A stretch of 64,000 nt of DNA from Aselliscus stoliczkanus. Lineage: Eukaryota; Chordata; Mammalia; Chiroptera; Hipposideridae. Numbering within the stretch: the first letter of the stretch is position 1; every line of letters starts with the position of its first letter. The stretch is from contig CM066732.1 of NCBI GenBank assembly GCA_033961575.1, positions 55,186,001-55,250,000 of the forward strand, written 5' to 3'. Below the pieces are notes generated by a model. The model was not told where the DNA came from. It saw nothing but the letters and a program-made list of their open reading frames with translations, and made no database searches. The position numbers and the translations under genes are program-made. Of the stretch, positions 33,961 through 44,872 are shown one piece after another.

Positions 33961-34429
33961 ACACCCTTATCATGGAGATTGGGAAGGGAACTTCTTACCT
34001 GCAGGCAGCAAGTCATTGTCCTCTCAAGAAAGTCTGGTCACTATGCTTGTGGTCCTGTTTGGTGGCTTGAGGGGACACAGGTGAAGAGGAGCGAGAGCGC
34101 AGCGCTGGTGTTACGAGAGCCCTGCCCGGACCGGGGCTCGGGCCCCCGACAGCTCTCCTCCTCGGGAGCAATGAGAGCTCTGACAAGTGTGGGGCCAGCT
34201 CTTCTAGAACCCCAAAACTTACCAAAGGCCTTCAACAACCTCAGGAAAATCGATTTGGGAAGTGCAGCTGAATTTTGGTGGGAATAACACGTATAAAGGC
34301 ATTTTAACTCGCACTGTTTCCATCCCCTTCCTAGTGCTGCGGTCATTGCAGAGCCACAGTTCACAGAAAACCAAGAGTGCAGTGGCCACCAGAAGGGTCA
34401 GTGTGGATTTGGAGTGCATTCCCCACTGA
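33961..34429. other. Unique non-genic sequence
   Basis: Mixed composition between the noncoding-element cluster and an L1. No gene or other repeat recognised. CpGs cluster briefly near 34085-34145. Confidence 0.5.
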
Positions 34430-34874
34430 GAATGGTCACTGTTTTATCTGCCCGTCAGCTCCCCAGGAAAGCTCCATTGACAGAGCTTATCTTTATCTGA
34501 GTCAAAACTCCCTTAGTGGGTACTCCCTCCAGGGCACTTGTTGAGAACAATCAGCAGGAATTATTTAGCACTACAGTGGTCTGAGGCAGCAATACCAGTT
34601 AGGGCAAACAAGGAGCTAGCAAAAAAACTTGGGAGAAAATCCAGGAATGAGATGACCATAGGAATGAGTTTTCAAAAAGCTCTGACATACTCCTGGGGAT
34701 CTCGAAGGCCAGGGGCAGACACAGGGATGTGCACATTCCCGGAGCTGTCACACGGGAAGGGAAGACTCGAGGAAGCCCCATCTCTCACCTCCGGCTGTCC
34801 CTAAGGCTCTGCATGATTCATAAACTCTCAGAGCATTGAAGTAGTGCCCCAATACACACAGTGGGCCCTGGTAA

Positions 34875-35430
34875 CACACACACAGAACACCATAGTAACA
34901 CACACACACAGAGCGCCATGGCAACACACACACAGGGTGCCATGGCAACACACACACAGAACACCATAGTAACACACACACACAGAGCGCCATGGCAACA
35001 CACACACAGGGTGCCATGGCAACACACACACAGAGCATCATAGCAACACACACACAGAGTGCTGTGGTAACACACACACAGAGTGTCATGGCAACACACA
35101 CACAGAGCGCCATAGTAACACACACACACAGAGCGCCATAGCAACACCCACACAGGGTGCCATGGCAACACACACACAGAGTGGCATGGCAACACACACA
35201 CAGAGTGCTGTAGTAACACACACATACAGAGCATCATGGCAACACCCACACAGGGTGCCATGGCAACACCCACACAGAGCGCCATGGCAACACCCACACA
35301 GGGTGCCATGGCAACACACACACAGGGTGCTGTGGTAACACACACACAGAGCATCATGGCAACACACAGAGTGCTGTGGTAACACACGCACAGAGCGTCA
35401 TGGCAACACACACACGGTGCTGTGGCAAGA
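34875..35430. repeat. 24-26-bp minisatellite of RFX X-box-like units, inside L1 5'UTR
   Basis: About 23 units of 24-26 bp built as [GCCATGGCAAC or variant] + CACACACACAG. A 74-bp higher-order block (24+24+26) starting GAACACC at 34885 recurs from 34959. Eight units carry CCATGGCAAC exactly (starts 34916, 34940, 34990, 35014, 35160, 35258, 35282, 35306); five of them read GGTGCCATGGCAAC, one mismatch from the palindromic RFX site GTTGCCATGGCAAC. Nearly all other units keep a half-site matching RGYAAC. It expanded within L1 sequence. Cys-rich minus-strand frames of 101-207 codons through it are repeat artefacts. Confidence 0.93.
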
Positions 35431-36439
35431 GGTAGGGACATACTGGTTCAAGGCATTTAAGGCAATCTCCGTTTAGTCAAGAGCTGATCACAGGCTGACC
35501 AAGCAGACTTCAGTATGTACATAACAAAGATACAGACTTGATAGGACAGATTCCAAAAGGCCACCAAACACACGCAAATAATTGCTGCATTAAGGAACAG
35601 CAAGAACAAACCTTGGGAAGGAGGAGAGTCTGATGTCCAGATTCTCCACATTATAATATTTTAAATGTTCAGTTTTTAACAACAACCACAATACAAGTGG
35701 GACACAAAGAAACAGAAAAGTATTCCCATAAAGATTAGATCAGAAATAAATGAATAAAAAGAAAAGAGAAAATCAATCAAACCAAAACTGGTTCTTAGAA
35801 AAGGTCAACAAAATTGATAAACTTTTAGCTAAACTCACCAACAAAGAATAAAACAAAAACAGAGAAGCCTCAAATTACTAAAATCAGGAATGGAAGAGGA
35901 GGCATCACTTCTGACTTCACAGAAATAAAAAGGATTATAAAGGAATACTTTGATCCATGGCATATTGACAAAGCAGATAGATGAAATGAAAAAAAACCCT
36001 AGAAAGACATAAACTATGAAAAGTGTCTCAAGAAGAAACAGAAAATCTGAATAGACCTATAATGAGTAAAAAGTTAGAAATAGCAATTTAAAAACATCCC
36101 ACAAAGAAAAACCCAGGCCCAGGTGACAAAATGGGTTAAATCTACCAAATGTTCAAAGAAGAATTAATCCTAATCCTTATGAATATTGACAAAACATTCA
36201 TCAAAACTCCTAGCAAACCAAATCCAGCAACATATAAAAAGAATTATACATTATGATCAAGTGGGATTTATCCCAAGAATGCAAGGTTGGTTTAATGTCT
36301 GATAGTCAACCCATGTAACATGTAATATACCATATTAATAGAATAAAGGACAAAACCACATGATCACCTCAACAGACTCAGGAAAGAAAAAAAAAAGCAT
36401 TTGATAAAATCCATCATCCTTTCATAAGAAATTACTCAA

Positions 36440-36552
36440 TTTGGGCCGGCCGAGTGGCACAGTGGTTAAGCGCTGGCTTGGGCCGCCAGCGGCCCTGGGT
36501 GGGATCCCACATATGACAGCCAGTGACACTGCCCTCAAAAAAAAAAAAAAGA
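36440..36552 (+). mobile_element. Short tRNA-derived SINE, copy 3 (plus strand)
   Basis: A full-length body GGGCCGGCCGAGTGGCACAG..CACTGCCCTC followed by an A tail. The A box is TGGCACAGTGG (36455-36465); the B-box region is degraded to GGTGGGATCC (36498-36507). A perfect 14-bp duplication, AAGAAATTACTCAA, flanks it (36426-36439 and 36553-36566). It lies inside L1 ORF2 and shares the reading direction. The 14-bp duplication has no mismatch, so the insertion is younger than the L1 around it. Confidence 0.93.
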
Positions 36553-37562
36553 AAGAAATTACTCAACAAACTAGGAATACAATGAAACTTTGTCAGCCTG
36601 ATAGAGTATCTACAAAAAATCCAAGGTGACGTTATAGTGGTGAGGAACTAAATGCTTCCCCCTCTGATTAGAAACAAGACAAGAATGTCAACATTTTTTT
36701 ACTCCTGTTCAACACGCACTGGAGCTTACAACAGGTCAGTTAAGAAAAATAAGTAAAGGGCATCCTGATGGGAGAGGAGAAGTAAAATAAGATCTTGTAC
36801 ACAGGGGATCTCAAGGAGCCTGATAAAAACCTATTAGAACTAATTAACACATTCAGTGAGGCTATAGGATACAAGGGCAATTATATTTCTATACACTAGC
36901 AATGAACAACAACAAAAATAAAATTAAAGAAATAATTTCATCTACCATAGAAATGAAAGGAATAAAACACTTAGGAATAAATTTAACAAATATGTAAGAG
37001 ATTTGTATACTTAAAACGGTAAAACTTTATTGAAAGAAAATTAAAGTAGATCTAAATAAAAGGAAAGATGTCCCATGGCTATGAAAACTTACACACAAAA
37101 ACATTCATAGCAGCATTATTCATAAGAGATAAGATGTGGAAAGAACCCAAATATTCACCAATTAATGAAGGATGAACAAAATGTGGTGTATCTATACAAT
37201 GGATGGCAGGAAAAGGAATGAAGCAGTGATACGCATTACAAATGGATGAGCCTTGAAAATGTTGTGCTCAGTGAATGAAGCCAGTCACAGAAGACCACAT
37301 ATCGTGTGATTCCATTCCCAGGAAAGTCCAGACTAGGTAAATCCACCGAGTCGGAAAGTAGATTGGTGGCTGACCGGCGGGAGGAGGTGCAGAGGCGTGG
37401 CTGCTCCTGGGTACGAGGGGGCTGGTGAAAAGGCTCTGAAGTGAGATATCGGTGATAGGTGCATGACCCTATGAATATACTGAAATCCACTTAATTGTAC
37501 ATTTCAAAAAGGTGACGTTTATGGTATATGAATTATACTCTAATAAAGCTATTATTAGCTGT

Positions 37563-40500
37563 TATTTAATAAGAATTATGGTAAGGAGTTTAAAGGCTTT
37601 TCCACAAATGATGTACTTTCTGTATCGTTATAAGCCTCCGAGAAATCAAAAAACAAATGAACAGAAACCATATCTTTGGTGTTTCCATGAAGGTCATGAC
37701 CTTATGACTCCCAGCATCCTGTGCTGCCACCGTCCTTGTGGGGGAGATGGGGGCACTTGTTCCGCCGTCTCTGTGCCCCGGGCAGCCTGGGAGAGGCCGC
37801 GCTGCCCGGGTCCCCTCCCCCTGCGTCTGCCGCGAGACCTTGACCATATGAGGCTTCAGTAAATAATAGGGAATTAATTGGTTAAGCAGCGGATGAGTGC
37901 AAACCCCACAAGGGAACAGGAAAGTGGTGGTGACACCGATGATGATTCAAAGTGGCATATTGTTACTTGCGGGGAGGCGAGCACGGCCAGCTTTGGAGGA
38001 ACTCCCCAAGGTGAATTCCAGAACCCCTTTCTGTGGTGGATGCACTGCAGCAATCAGCCTGGCGCACCGTGTCCCAGGTACAGCTGTGAGATCCGGCTCC
38101 TGCTCGGCGCCTTCTGTATTTCAAAGCCTAGTAGCGCTTTTCCAGCCAGTATGCAAGAGTTGACCAACAAGGTGAACAAACGCTAAAACCAACCTTACAA
38201 CCATCCTCCAATTTGATTTCTCTTTGAGAGTTATTCGTTCCCTATCCCCACCCCCTTAACGTCGGTCTTTATATACATTTGGGGGGAAAGAGCTCAGATA
38301 CCGACCGTGGCTAGTCTTTTTGTGCCACCGGGCTATGTCTGCATGAGACTGCCAGCAAGGCCCCCAGGCTGGCTGGCTCGGCTTTACCTCCTCGCCTCTC
38401 CTGCCCTCTGTGATTTTGTAAATGCCCAGGGGAAGGGCGAGCCTGCTTCCCCCCAAATGCCTCACCTCAAAGCTTCTCATGTCCTCTCTCCACCTGCTTG
38501 CTCTCCCCGCCATTGTCTTTCTCTGTAGATGCCAGAGATGGAGGGGTAGGGGGCCGCTCCTTTTTGTGAATGAAGGAAACGAAGCTTCTCAAGCAGACAG
38601 AAGAGCTTTGGAAATGAGAGCAAGCCTAGGGCGGGCGGGTTGGGAAAGACAGCCGTGCTCTGACCTGGGGGAGTGTCCCCCGTGCCCATTGGCGATGTGA
38701 CATGCTACACCGTGTCTGCAGAAGTGCCTTAACTTTGCAGGCACAGAGGTGGCTGAACCCCACCAGTAAACGTTGGTGTGAAAAAGGCCTACAGAGGTTA
38801 AGCAGGTGGAGTTGTCAGGAAGCCCCAACAACAGGTGAGAAATATGGCCCCAGAGTGCAGCAAATTTAATCTTTGAGCAGGTTTATTGTTTTATCAGGTT
38901 TTTGTTTAAGGAGGGTTTCGTTATATACAACGCGGAGATAAATTTTTACCTAGCAGATTTATCCAACAGGTTTATTCTTTTACCAGATCTCATAGTATTT
39001 CACCACTTGGTGTGTGGGGTCTTATTCATCAAAAGAGTTTATGACTTAATCAGTTATGAATTTTAAAAAGTTTTACTAATAATGCAGGATGTGTTGAGAT
39101 TTATAGGCAGTGCATTTATTCTATTAGGAGTTTTATTTTTGAGCTAAGACACACTGGAGATGTAACACAAGCAAATTGCATGCTTTATTTGTAATGAGCT
39201 GCCATGGTCTCTGCAGGGCCTCCTGCTGTGAGCACTGGTTTTTATTCTTCATCTTGTTGTGGCTGGAGATACTCTAATGATTTCTACGAGTCAGGCCTTC
39301 ATTGGGTCTAACGCTTGGTTGAAAACACCGGGGCCCCTTTTCCTCACTGTCCAGCGGGCTCATTCCCGCTGGTGGAAGGTTGCTGCTCGTCTGGCTAGCA
39401 CAGTCGTTTTATTCTGTGATTGCTTTAAGTCACCACTTTTTTTTTTTTTTTTTTAAAGTAGAGGAGACCATCATGGCTGCTGAGAGCGAGAAAGAGAGAA
39501 AGACAGAAACTGTTTTATTTGAGTATATCTTTGATACTGCAGTAAAATTATGACTCTTACTCAATCTGAACTCTTAAGTATATGCCATCTTATTATTCCG
39601 GCTGGAGAAACAGGGAGGAGCCAGGATCCACTCGCGCTGCTGAGCCACGTGCACTGGACGGGGGGTCTCCTGAGCCCACGCGCGTGGGCAGCAGTCTGGG
39701 CCCAGCCAGCTGCGTTTTTCCTGGAGCGCCCTTTTACTTTGTAAAATGTCTGGGAACTGTGGATACTCAGACCTGGGCATTTGGCAGATATTTTCTCAAA
39801 AGTGAACAAAGGAAAACAGCTGACAGTATTTGTTGCCAATGAGGGAATTTAAGCTTTTGAGACAAAAATTATAATTTTAGAAGAATTGTGTTTGTCAGTA
39901 GGAGCCTGACAGCTTCCCAATATTTTCAGAATGTTCTGATGAGATAAGTAAAGTTATTGAGGAATAAAAATTTTCAATTTTGTGTAACAAAACATGTCAA
40001 CACTGGAAGATGTTCATACTTCGGTGAACTGTATTTTCTGTACGCTCAGTCACGGTGGTACAAATGACGTTTGGGTGGACGTCCATTCAAAGGCCAAGAC
40101 ACCCCAAAGGGCTCTGATGTCACGGAACCTGAAGACATCTCTGATGTGGCTCCACACTGCCCCTTGGCCTTAAATGCTACACTTGTTAAGCCTTAGTTTG
40201 GATCAAAGAATAGCCCAGTTATCTGAAGAGATTATTAAAACACCCCTCCCGTTGGTGCCCACATAGCTGTGTGAGGTCAGATCTCTTCACACACAAACAA
40301 CATATCACAGCAGATTGGATGGGAAGGAACGCAGGAGAATCCAGCTGCCTTCTACTAAACCACGCGTGAAAACGTGGACAGAATTGGAAACAATACCACT
40401 CTCCTAGCCCTTTTTTTCATTTTGGAAAATACCGTTATTTTTATAACTATATGCTGTTATGTTAACATGTGATAGTTTTGGTTTTTTTCCTAAACGAAAC

Positions 40501-40686
40501 TAGCTTTCTTGGTTTTAATTTCTAATAGGGTAAATGCTGATAGAAATGATCTGCATAAACACAGGCTCGAGACCTCTGGTCAGGACTTGTCACGACTTGT
40601 CACTGTGGGTCTGTTTCACTCACCAGTGATGCTTTCGCCACAGGCCAGTGATGAAATGTGACAGGAGCTCTGCTAGGAGCAAAGGT
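37563..40686. other. Unique non-genic sequence
   Basis: No gene recognised. It includes a perfect 14-bp palindrome at 37690-37703 (idealised thyroid-hormone-receptor-type AGGTCATGACCT), AT-rich unclassified stretches at 38850-39240 and 39840-40560, and a long T run at 39437-39455 that might be the tail of a lost SINE. The 38.2-38.5 kb frames of 70-90 codons carry no motif. Confidence 0.5.
37690..37703. promoter_or_regulatory. TREpal-type inverted repeat, AAGGTCATGACCTT
   Basis: A perfect 14-bp palindrome whose core AGGTCATGACCT (37691-37702) is the idealised everted/inverted half-site pair with no spacer recognised by thyroid-hormone and retinoid nuclear receptors. Presence is exact; binding in vivo is not shown and a chance match is possible in 64 kb. 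Confidence 0.5.
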
Positions 40687-40698
40687 TGTGTTACTTTT

Positions 40699-40802
40699 TT
40701 TTTTTTTTGAGGGCAGTGTCACTGGCCCTCATATGTGGGACCCGAACCAGGGCCACTGGCTTCCCAAACCAGCGCTTAACCACTGCGCCACTTGGCCAGC
40801 CC
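40699..40802 (-). mobile_element. Short tRNA-derived SINE, copy 4 (minus strand)
   Basis: The best-preserved copy. On the minus strand the A box is TGGCGCAGTGG (plus strand 40780-40790) and the B box GGTTCGGGTCCC (plus strand 40737-40748). Between them a stem with arms CTGGTTT/AAGCCAG is kept as in an anticodon arm. T-run tail on the left, GCCAGCCCT end on the right. A perfect 12-bp duplication, TGTGTTACTTTT, flanks it (40687-40698 and 40803-40814). Confidence 0.94.
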
Positions 40803-40814
40803 TGTGTTACTTTT

Positions 40815-43119
40815 AAAGTGAATGCAAAGGAGGGGTGGTTTCTGTTCCTCCACTGACCGTCCTGGGGTCTTCACGTGACCACTGGGACGATGGCAGGCTC
40901 CTGCGTGACCATGTGCCCATGCACCGCAGGTAACTCGGTGAAGGGATGGAAGTGGCATGGTCCTGGTCGGCACGGCTGTCCTGCAGGATGAACCAGCCCT
41001 GGCGTTTCTCTGCTTGTTGGTCGTTGAGGAAACAGGATTCCTGGACCACGTAAGCCACTTGGGTGGGCTTTCCCCTCACTTAATGGCCAAAAGCATTCTG
41101 ACACAGGGTTCTCCCCGAAATGAAAACATGTAAAGGAACTCTCGTCCGGGACCATGAGTCTTTCCTTCCTCTGGACACTTTTCAGTGCGGACTCCAAGTC
41201 CCCATCAGCCTGGAAGATCATTAGTGCGGCGTGCCCCGTCCCTCGCTGTTATAGATGGTGGCCCATATGTGGGTGCATGATTTTTCTTCCTCAGGGCCCC
41301 TCTTCCCACCCAAACCAGCAGAAAAATAAATAGCCATATAAAAGAGGTGAATGTTATAGACAACAAAACACTGCCGAGATCCGCACCGCACTTCCCCTGA
41401 AGACTCATTTCAGTCTATTAGGCACATAATGCATGTTTTAAAGAAGAACCCGTTGTAAATACACATTTGTTTACATGGACTGCAGCCTGGCAGAGAGTCT
41501 CCTGGGGAGAGAGGACGTATTTTACAACCTGCCAAAAAAGATCCTGCACAAGGTAAAATGAGGACAAACAGGAAACCATGGGCCCCTCCCCCATGGCTGA
41601 GTGGAAGCCCAGGCCCTGGACAGCCCTGGACAGCCCTGGACAGCCCTGGAAGCCCTGGAAGCCCCTGACATGCAGACGCTTTGATCTCAGAGCAGCCCTG
41701 GAAGCCCCTGGTCTCACTGGAGTCCAGGAAGCGCTCATGCTAAACGCAGTTCCTGAGGAGGGGGTGACAGAGCAGCCCCTCCGTGCAGGGGACCCACCCA
41801 GGGGTGGTACTCCCTCAGGGGCTGCTGGCCCCTGCCCCGGGGCCCTGAGCAGAACTGAGGCCAGCCGGCCCCCTGCTGTGGCTCCCAAAGGCCTCTGTGG
41901 CCTCAGCAGCTCCGCACCTGCGTTTTGGGTCTAAATGGCACGTTCCTAGGCCAGGCTAGCACTGGCTGTCACAGTTTTAGACAGCAGCTACAGCCAGGAC
42001 TCCAGTCCCTGGTGCCTGGAAACTCCCGGGAGGCAGCAAGAGCCGGACACCGAGTACCGGTTAGGAGACACCGTCAGAGAGAACAAGCCGGCATGCATTG
42101 CAGCCCCTGAGAGTGGGGATGCCTTCTCTGGCCTTCGTTTCGAGGAGGCGCGGTGCTCCTCCCTCTGTGTGTGGCTGGGCTCCGTCAGCTCTGGGGTACA
42201 GAGTCCCCCCCAAGGAGTAATGACGGGGTGATGAGGTGCTCTTCCTGCGGCACCGCGCAGGGCCAATGGGGTGTCAATTTGTCCCATTAATTAGTGATGC
42301 TAAGGTCTCACCTGGTTAAGGCAGCGACTGCCATGTCCCCCTTGCAGAGGTCACTCGTGCTTTTTGTACATAGTGAGTGATCTGAGGGCTGCGACTTGGA
42401 AATCCTGTAACATCCTGTTCCCAGTGGTTTTCCAGCCGGTGATTTTAGGACAGTTCCTGAAGGCGAGTCCCTAGGTTTGCATTTACAAAATGATGGTTTC
42501 CGAATTCGGTCGTCACCCTACAGTGATCGGCTGGTGTTGATATGTAACTAGGACCCTGTCACCTTGGACTCCTGGTTCTGCCTTAGTGTGCTCTGATCCA
42601 TCACCATCACTCTTCCTTTTGGCACTCAGCTCAGGCGGTCTCAGAGTGGGCCACTAAGATGCTCCCAGCTTCGAGCATTTCTCTGCATGTGATCTCATGT
42701 TCTCTGCGCCCCCCCCGCCCCCGCCCTGGTGACTTTTCTGGCTGCGAGGAGCCCAAGGGGACATGAACCAATGTCCCAGAATAAAGGGGCAGCCCCCGAG
42801 AGAATGCTTCCCACGAGTGCTGTGCTGACCTCCTCCAAGATGAGGGCCTGGCTCACGGAGGCCCGGTGAGTAACAGCAAAGGAAGTGGGCTGAGTACGGA
42901 CCACAGGGCTTTTTGGACACGTGTGACTTTCATGACATAGCTTTTCTCTTTCTACCTTGATAGCCAGCTGGGTGTCCCTTTCTTCTTAGCTCTCCTATGC
43001 AGCACTGCTGGGCAGACTTAATGCTAAGCGGCTACTGCCACCAGGGCTGAAGACGGAGGCCGCAGTGGACGGAGGGCTCCATACAAAGGGCAGCTGCCAC
43101 TCGGTGCGAGCGACTTTTG
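40815..43119. other. Unique non-genic sequence
   Basis: GC-moderate to GC-rich DNA with no recognised gene. Contains the decamer repeat at 41611-41672, and a diffuse L1-like text at 42380-42520 ('CATTTACAAAATGATGG') that I could not anchor. C-rich runs lie near 42709-42725. Confidence 0.5.
41611..41672. repeat. Decamer tandem repeat, (CCCTGGACAG)n
   Basis: The 10-bp unit CCCTGGACAG is repeated about four times from 41613, then decays to CCCTGGAAG units to 41672, with an echo at 41694-41708. A small, slippage-type array in GC-rich DNA. Confidence 0.88.
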
Positions 43120-43540
43120 TGAAATACTTTACAACTTCTGTACCTTTCAAAATTAGAAAGGAATTCGGATCTTTATGTGAAATCTCCTGATTTTAAGAAA
43201 AAATTCAAAAATTTTCAAAACATTTCCAGGTCAAACAAAACATATCATATACTTGTTTAATTAGTCTACTAAACATAATTTAATGATTGTTTTTTAAAAA
43301 ATTACTATTTATATATCTCCTGAAAAAGAAAATTATTCTATAAAGCAATTAATAGACATTTGCAGTTCTCTTTAAACGCTTTTGTCACAAATTTGCACAT
43401 TTCTTTGTGGCAAAAAGCAAATTCTAAATGGTGACGCTTTTCTTGGTCTTTTATTTAAAAAAAATACAGAGAAGTCCTTGATTCTAAAGGCATGTTTCCC
43501 TTTAAAGAAACGATAAGGAATAAAATTAATTGGAAACAGG
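43120..43540. promoter_or_regulatory. AT-rich island, candidate conserved noncoding element
   Basis: Strongly AT-rich non-repetitive DNA between GC-rich flanks, for example 'CTTGTTTAATTAGTCTACT' near 43251, 'ACATAATTTAATGATTGTTT' near 43273 and 'GCAATTAATAGACATTTGC' near 43346. ATTA cores are frequent. No coding frame and no known repeat is recognised. Confidence 0.38.
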
Positions 43541-44439
43541 CGTCGCTTGACCCCCAAGTTCTGAAAACAGACGGAGTACCCAGGGTCAACACTGAAACTC
43601 CACGCTTAATTTATTGTGTTGGTTTGCTTCCACTTCCCTCCCCAGAACATTCTATATTTTGTTGGCTTCTGTCAGAGACACATAGCTTCGTTCCAATCTG
43701 CCTCTTGGGGAGGGAGTGGCACTGGCTGTGGTGCCGAGGAGGCCACGGCCCAGAGCGCCTCCTGCGATGCGCCTGCGGTCGCACAGGGAGGGTTGCCTGG
43801 CCGTGTTTCTCCTGGGTGATGGGAGACCCGACCTGCGCCTGAATTGGGGGGACCGGCACGTCCCTAAGGAGACAGCTACTCCATCAGACCTAACACCTGG
43901 GTTGCTTGGTGTTTGGGGTCCAGGTCTGCCCATGCGGCGCCCCCCAGTGGTGAAGGGAGGAGCCAGTGAAGCACAGATAGGCTCTGTGTGACGCAGCCGT
44001 GCCCCATGCATGCTCATGGGTCAGAAGGGAGCAGAGAGCTCCAGGTGGTCACCCAGCCCTGAAGACGAGACGTCAACATTTGTCCTTCTGCAGGGCCCTT
44101 TTTGGGCAGTGTCTCTGATGGAGCTTGTCTTTCCTAATAGCCAGGTGTGGGTTCATCACTTACGAATCAGTTATGCCATTTGGGGCTTCTGTGTGTTTTC
44201 AGCTTGCACTGCCCCTCCAGGCTGGGGGTTTCACCATCCCCCCTTTGCAGTGGAAGTCTTTCATCCTCAACACTGAGAGCTTGAGGTCGCCTTGTGTCTT
44301 TGCCTGGAGTCTCATGCTCGGTTGGCCTTGAGGGCCTGCTTCCCTGTGGCATGGCTGTGCGGGCGCGGGGTCCAGGCGAGGGCGTTTCTGTAGCTGCGTG
44401 TCTCTGTTCTGCCCTCATGGACCTTCATGTTAAGCTTCC
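43541..44439. other. Unique non-genic sequence
   Basis: GC-moderate unique DNA. It contains a CTCF-like core at 43936-43950. No gene recognised; frames of 82-121 codons overlap on both strands. Confidence 0.5.
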
Positions 44440-44710
44440 GTACTGCTGGTCCCTCTCTGGCTGTCAGTCTGTCCACCCTCTCACACCATCGCTCTCACAA
44501 TTCAGCCACAGCGATTTTTCCAAAACAAAAGCTGACCATATCACAATTACAATTGGACTCTTTGATGGTGCCTTTCCATAGAGAACAAAAGCCAAAGCCT
44601 AGAGCATGGCGCTGACAGGCCTTTGTCATCGGTCACCTACGTAACTTGTCAACCTTTTCTCTTGGCACGATACTTCCATCCAGGTTGCGTCAGACTATAT
44701 TCAGGTAAAA
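44440..44710 (+). repeat. L2 (LINE-2) fragment
   Basis: The text 'CTCACAATTCAGCCACAGCG' (44493-44512), 'TTTTCCAAAACAAAAGCTGACCATATCAC', 'TTTGATGGTGCC', 'AAAGCCTAGAGCATGGCGCTGAC' and 'GGCCTTTGTCATCGG' follows the plus-strand L2 3' part closely ('TCACAATTCAGCCACACTGGCC..CTGATCATGTCAC..AATGGCTCCCC..TTAGCATGGC..AAGGCCCTCCATGATC'). It ends near a SINE insertion. Confidence 0.85.
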
Positions 44711-44731
44711 GCAGCATTTAATTGATTTTAT

Positions 44732-44855
44732 TATTTATTTATTTATTTATTTATTTATAAGAGGGCAGTGTCACTGGCCCTCATATGTGACATCCAAACC
44801 CAGGCCGCTGGCATCCCAAGCCAGCACTTAACCACTGTGCCACTTGGCCAGCCCA
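44732..44855 (-). mobile_element. Short tRNA-derived SINE, copy 5, with (TTTA)n tail
   Basis: Body on the minus strand with A box TGGCACAGTGG; its B-box region has drifted. The tail on the plus strand is (ATTT)n over 44732-44760, where other copies have a plain T run, so the poly-A tail has become an AAAT-type microsatellite. A perfect 17-bp duplication, CATTTAATTGATTTTAT, flanks it (44715-44731 and 44856-44872). Confidence 0.93.
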
Positions 44856-44872
44856 CATTTAATTGATTTTAT

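Larger units (their letters stand above)
34430..37562 (+). mobile_element. Internally deleted L1 (5'UTR - ORF2 part - 3'UTR), plus strand
   Basis: Left part: L1 5'-UTR text ('GGGCAAACAAGGAGCTAGC' at 34603, 'GCATTGAAGTAGTGCCCCAA' at 34834), an internal minisatellite (34875-35430), then more 5'-UTR text ('CAAATAATTGCTGCATTAAG' at 35575, 'GTCTGATGTCCAGATTCTCC' at 35628). Near 35735 it jumps into ORF2 ('CCAAAACTGGTTCTTAGAAA' at 35781), so ORF1 and the start of ORF2 are missing. ORF2 runs to about 37075, with a SINE nested at 36440-36552. The 3'-UTR follows (37076-37562), ending in 'AATTATACTCTAATAAAGC'. All frames are broken; it cannot move itself. Confidence 0.82.

Noticed and set aside
34818..35441. 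Minus-strand Cys/Val/Ala-rich frame of 207 codons
   Set aside because: It is the translation of the 24-26-bp minisatellite, not a cysteine-rich protein family.
38850..39240. Possible additional L1 or conserved element
   Set aside because: AT-rich and irregular, but I could match neither L1 landmarks nor a dense motif pattern.
40737..40790. tRNA gene
   Set aside because: A and B boxes are present but belong to a SINE with a poly-A tail and target-site duplications; the acceptor stem does not close.
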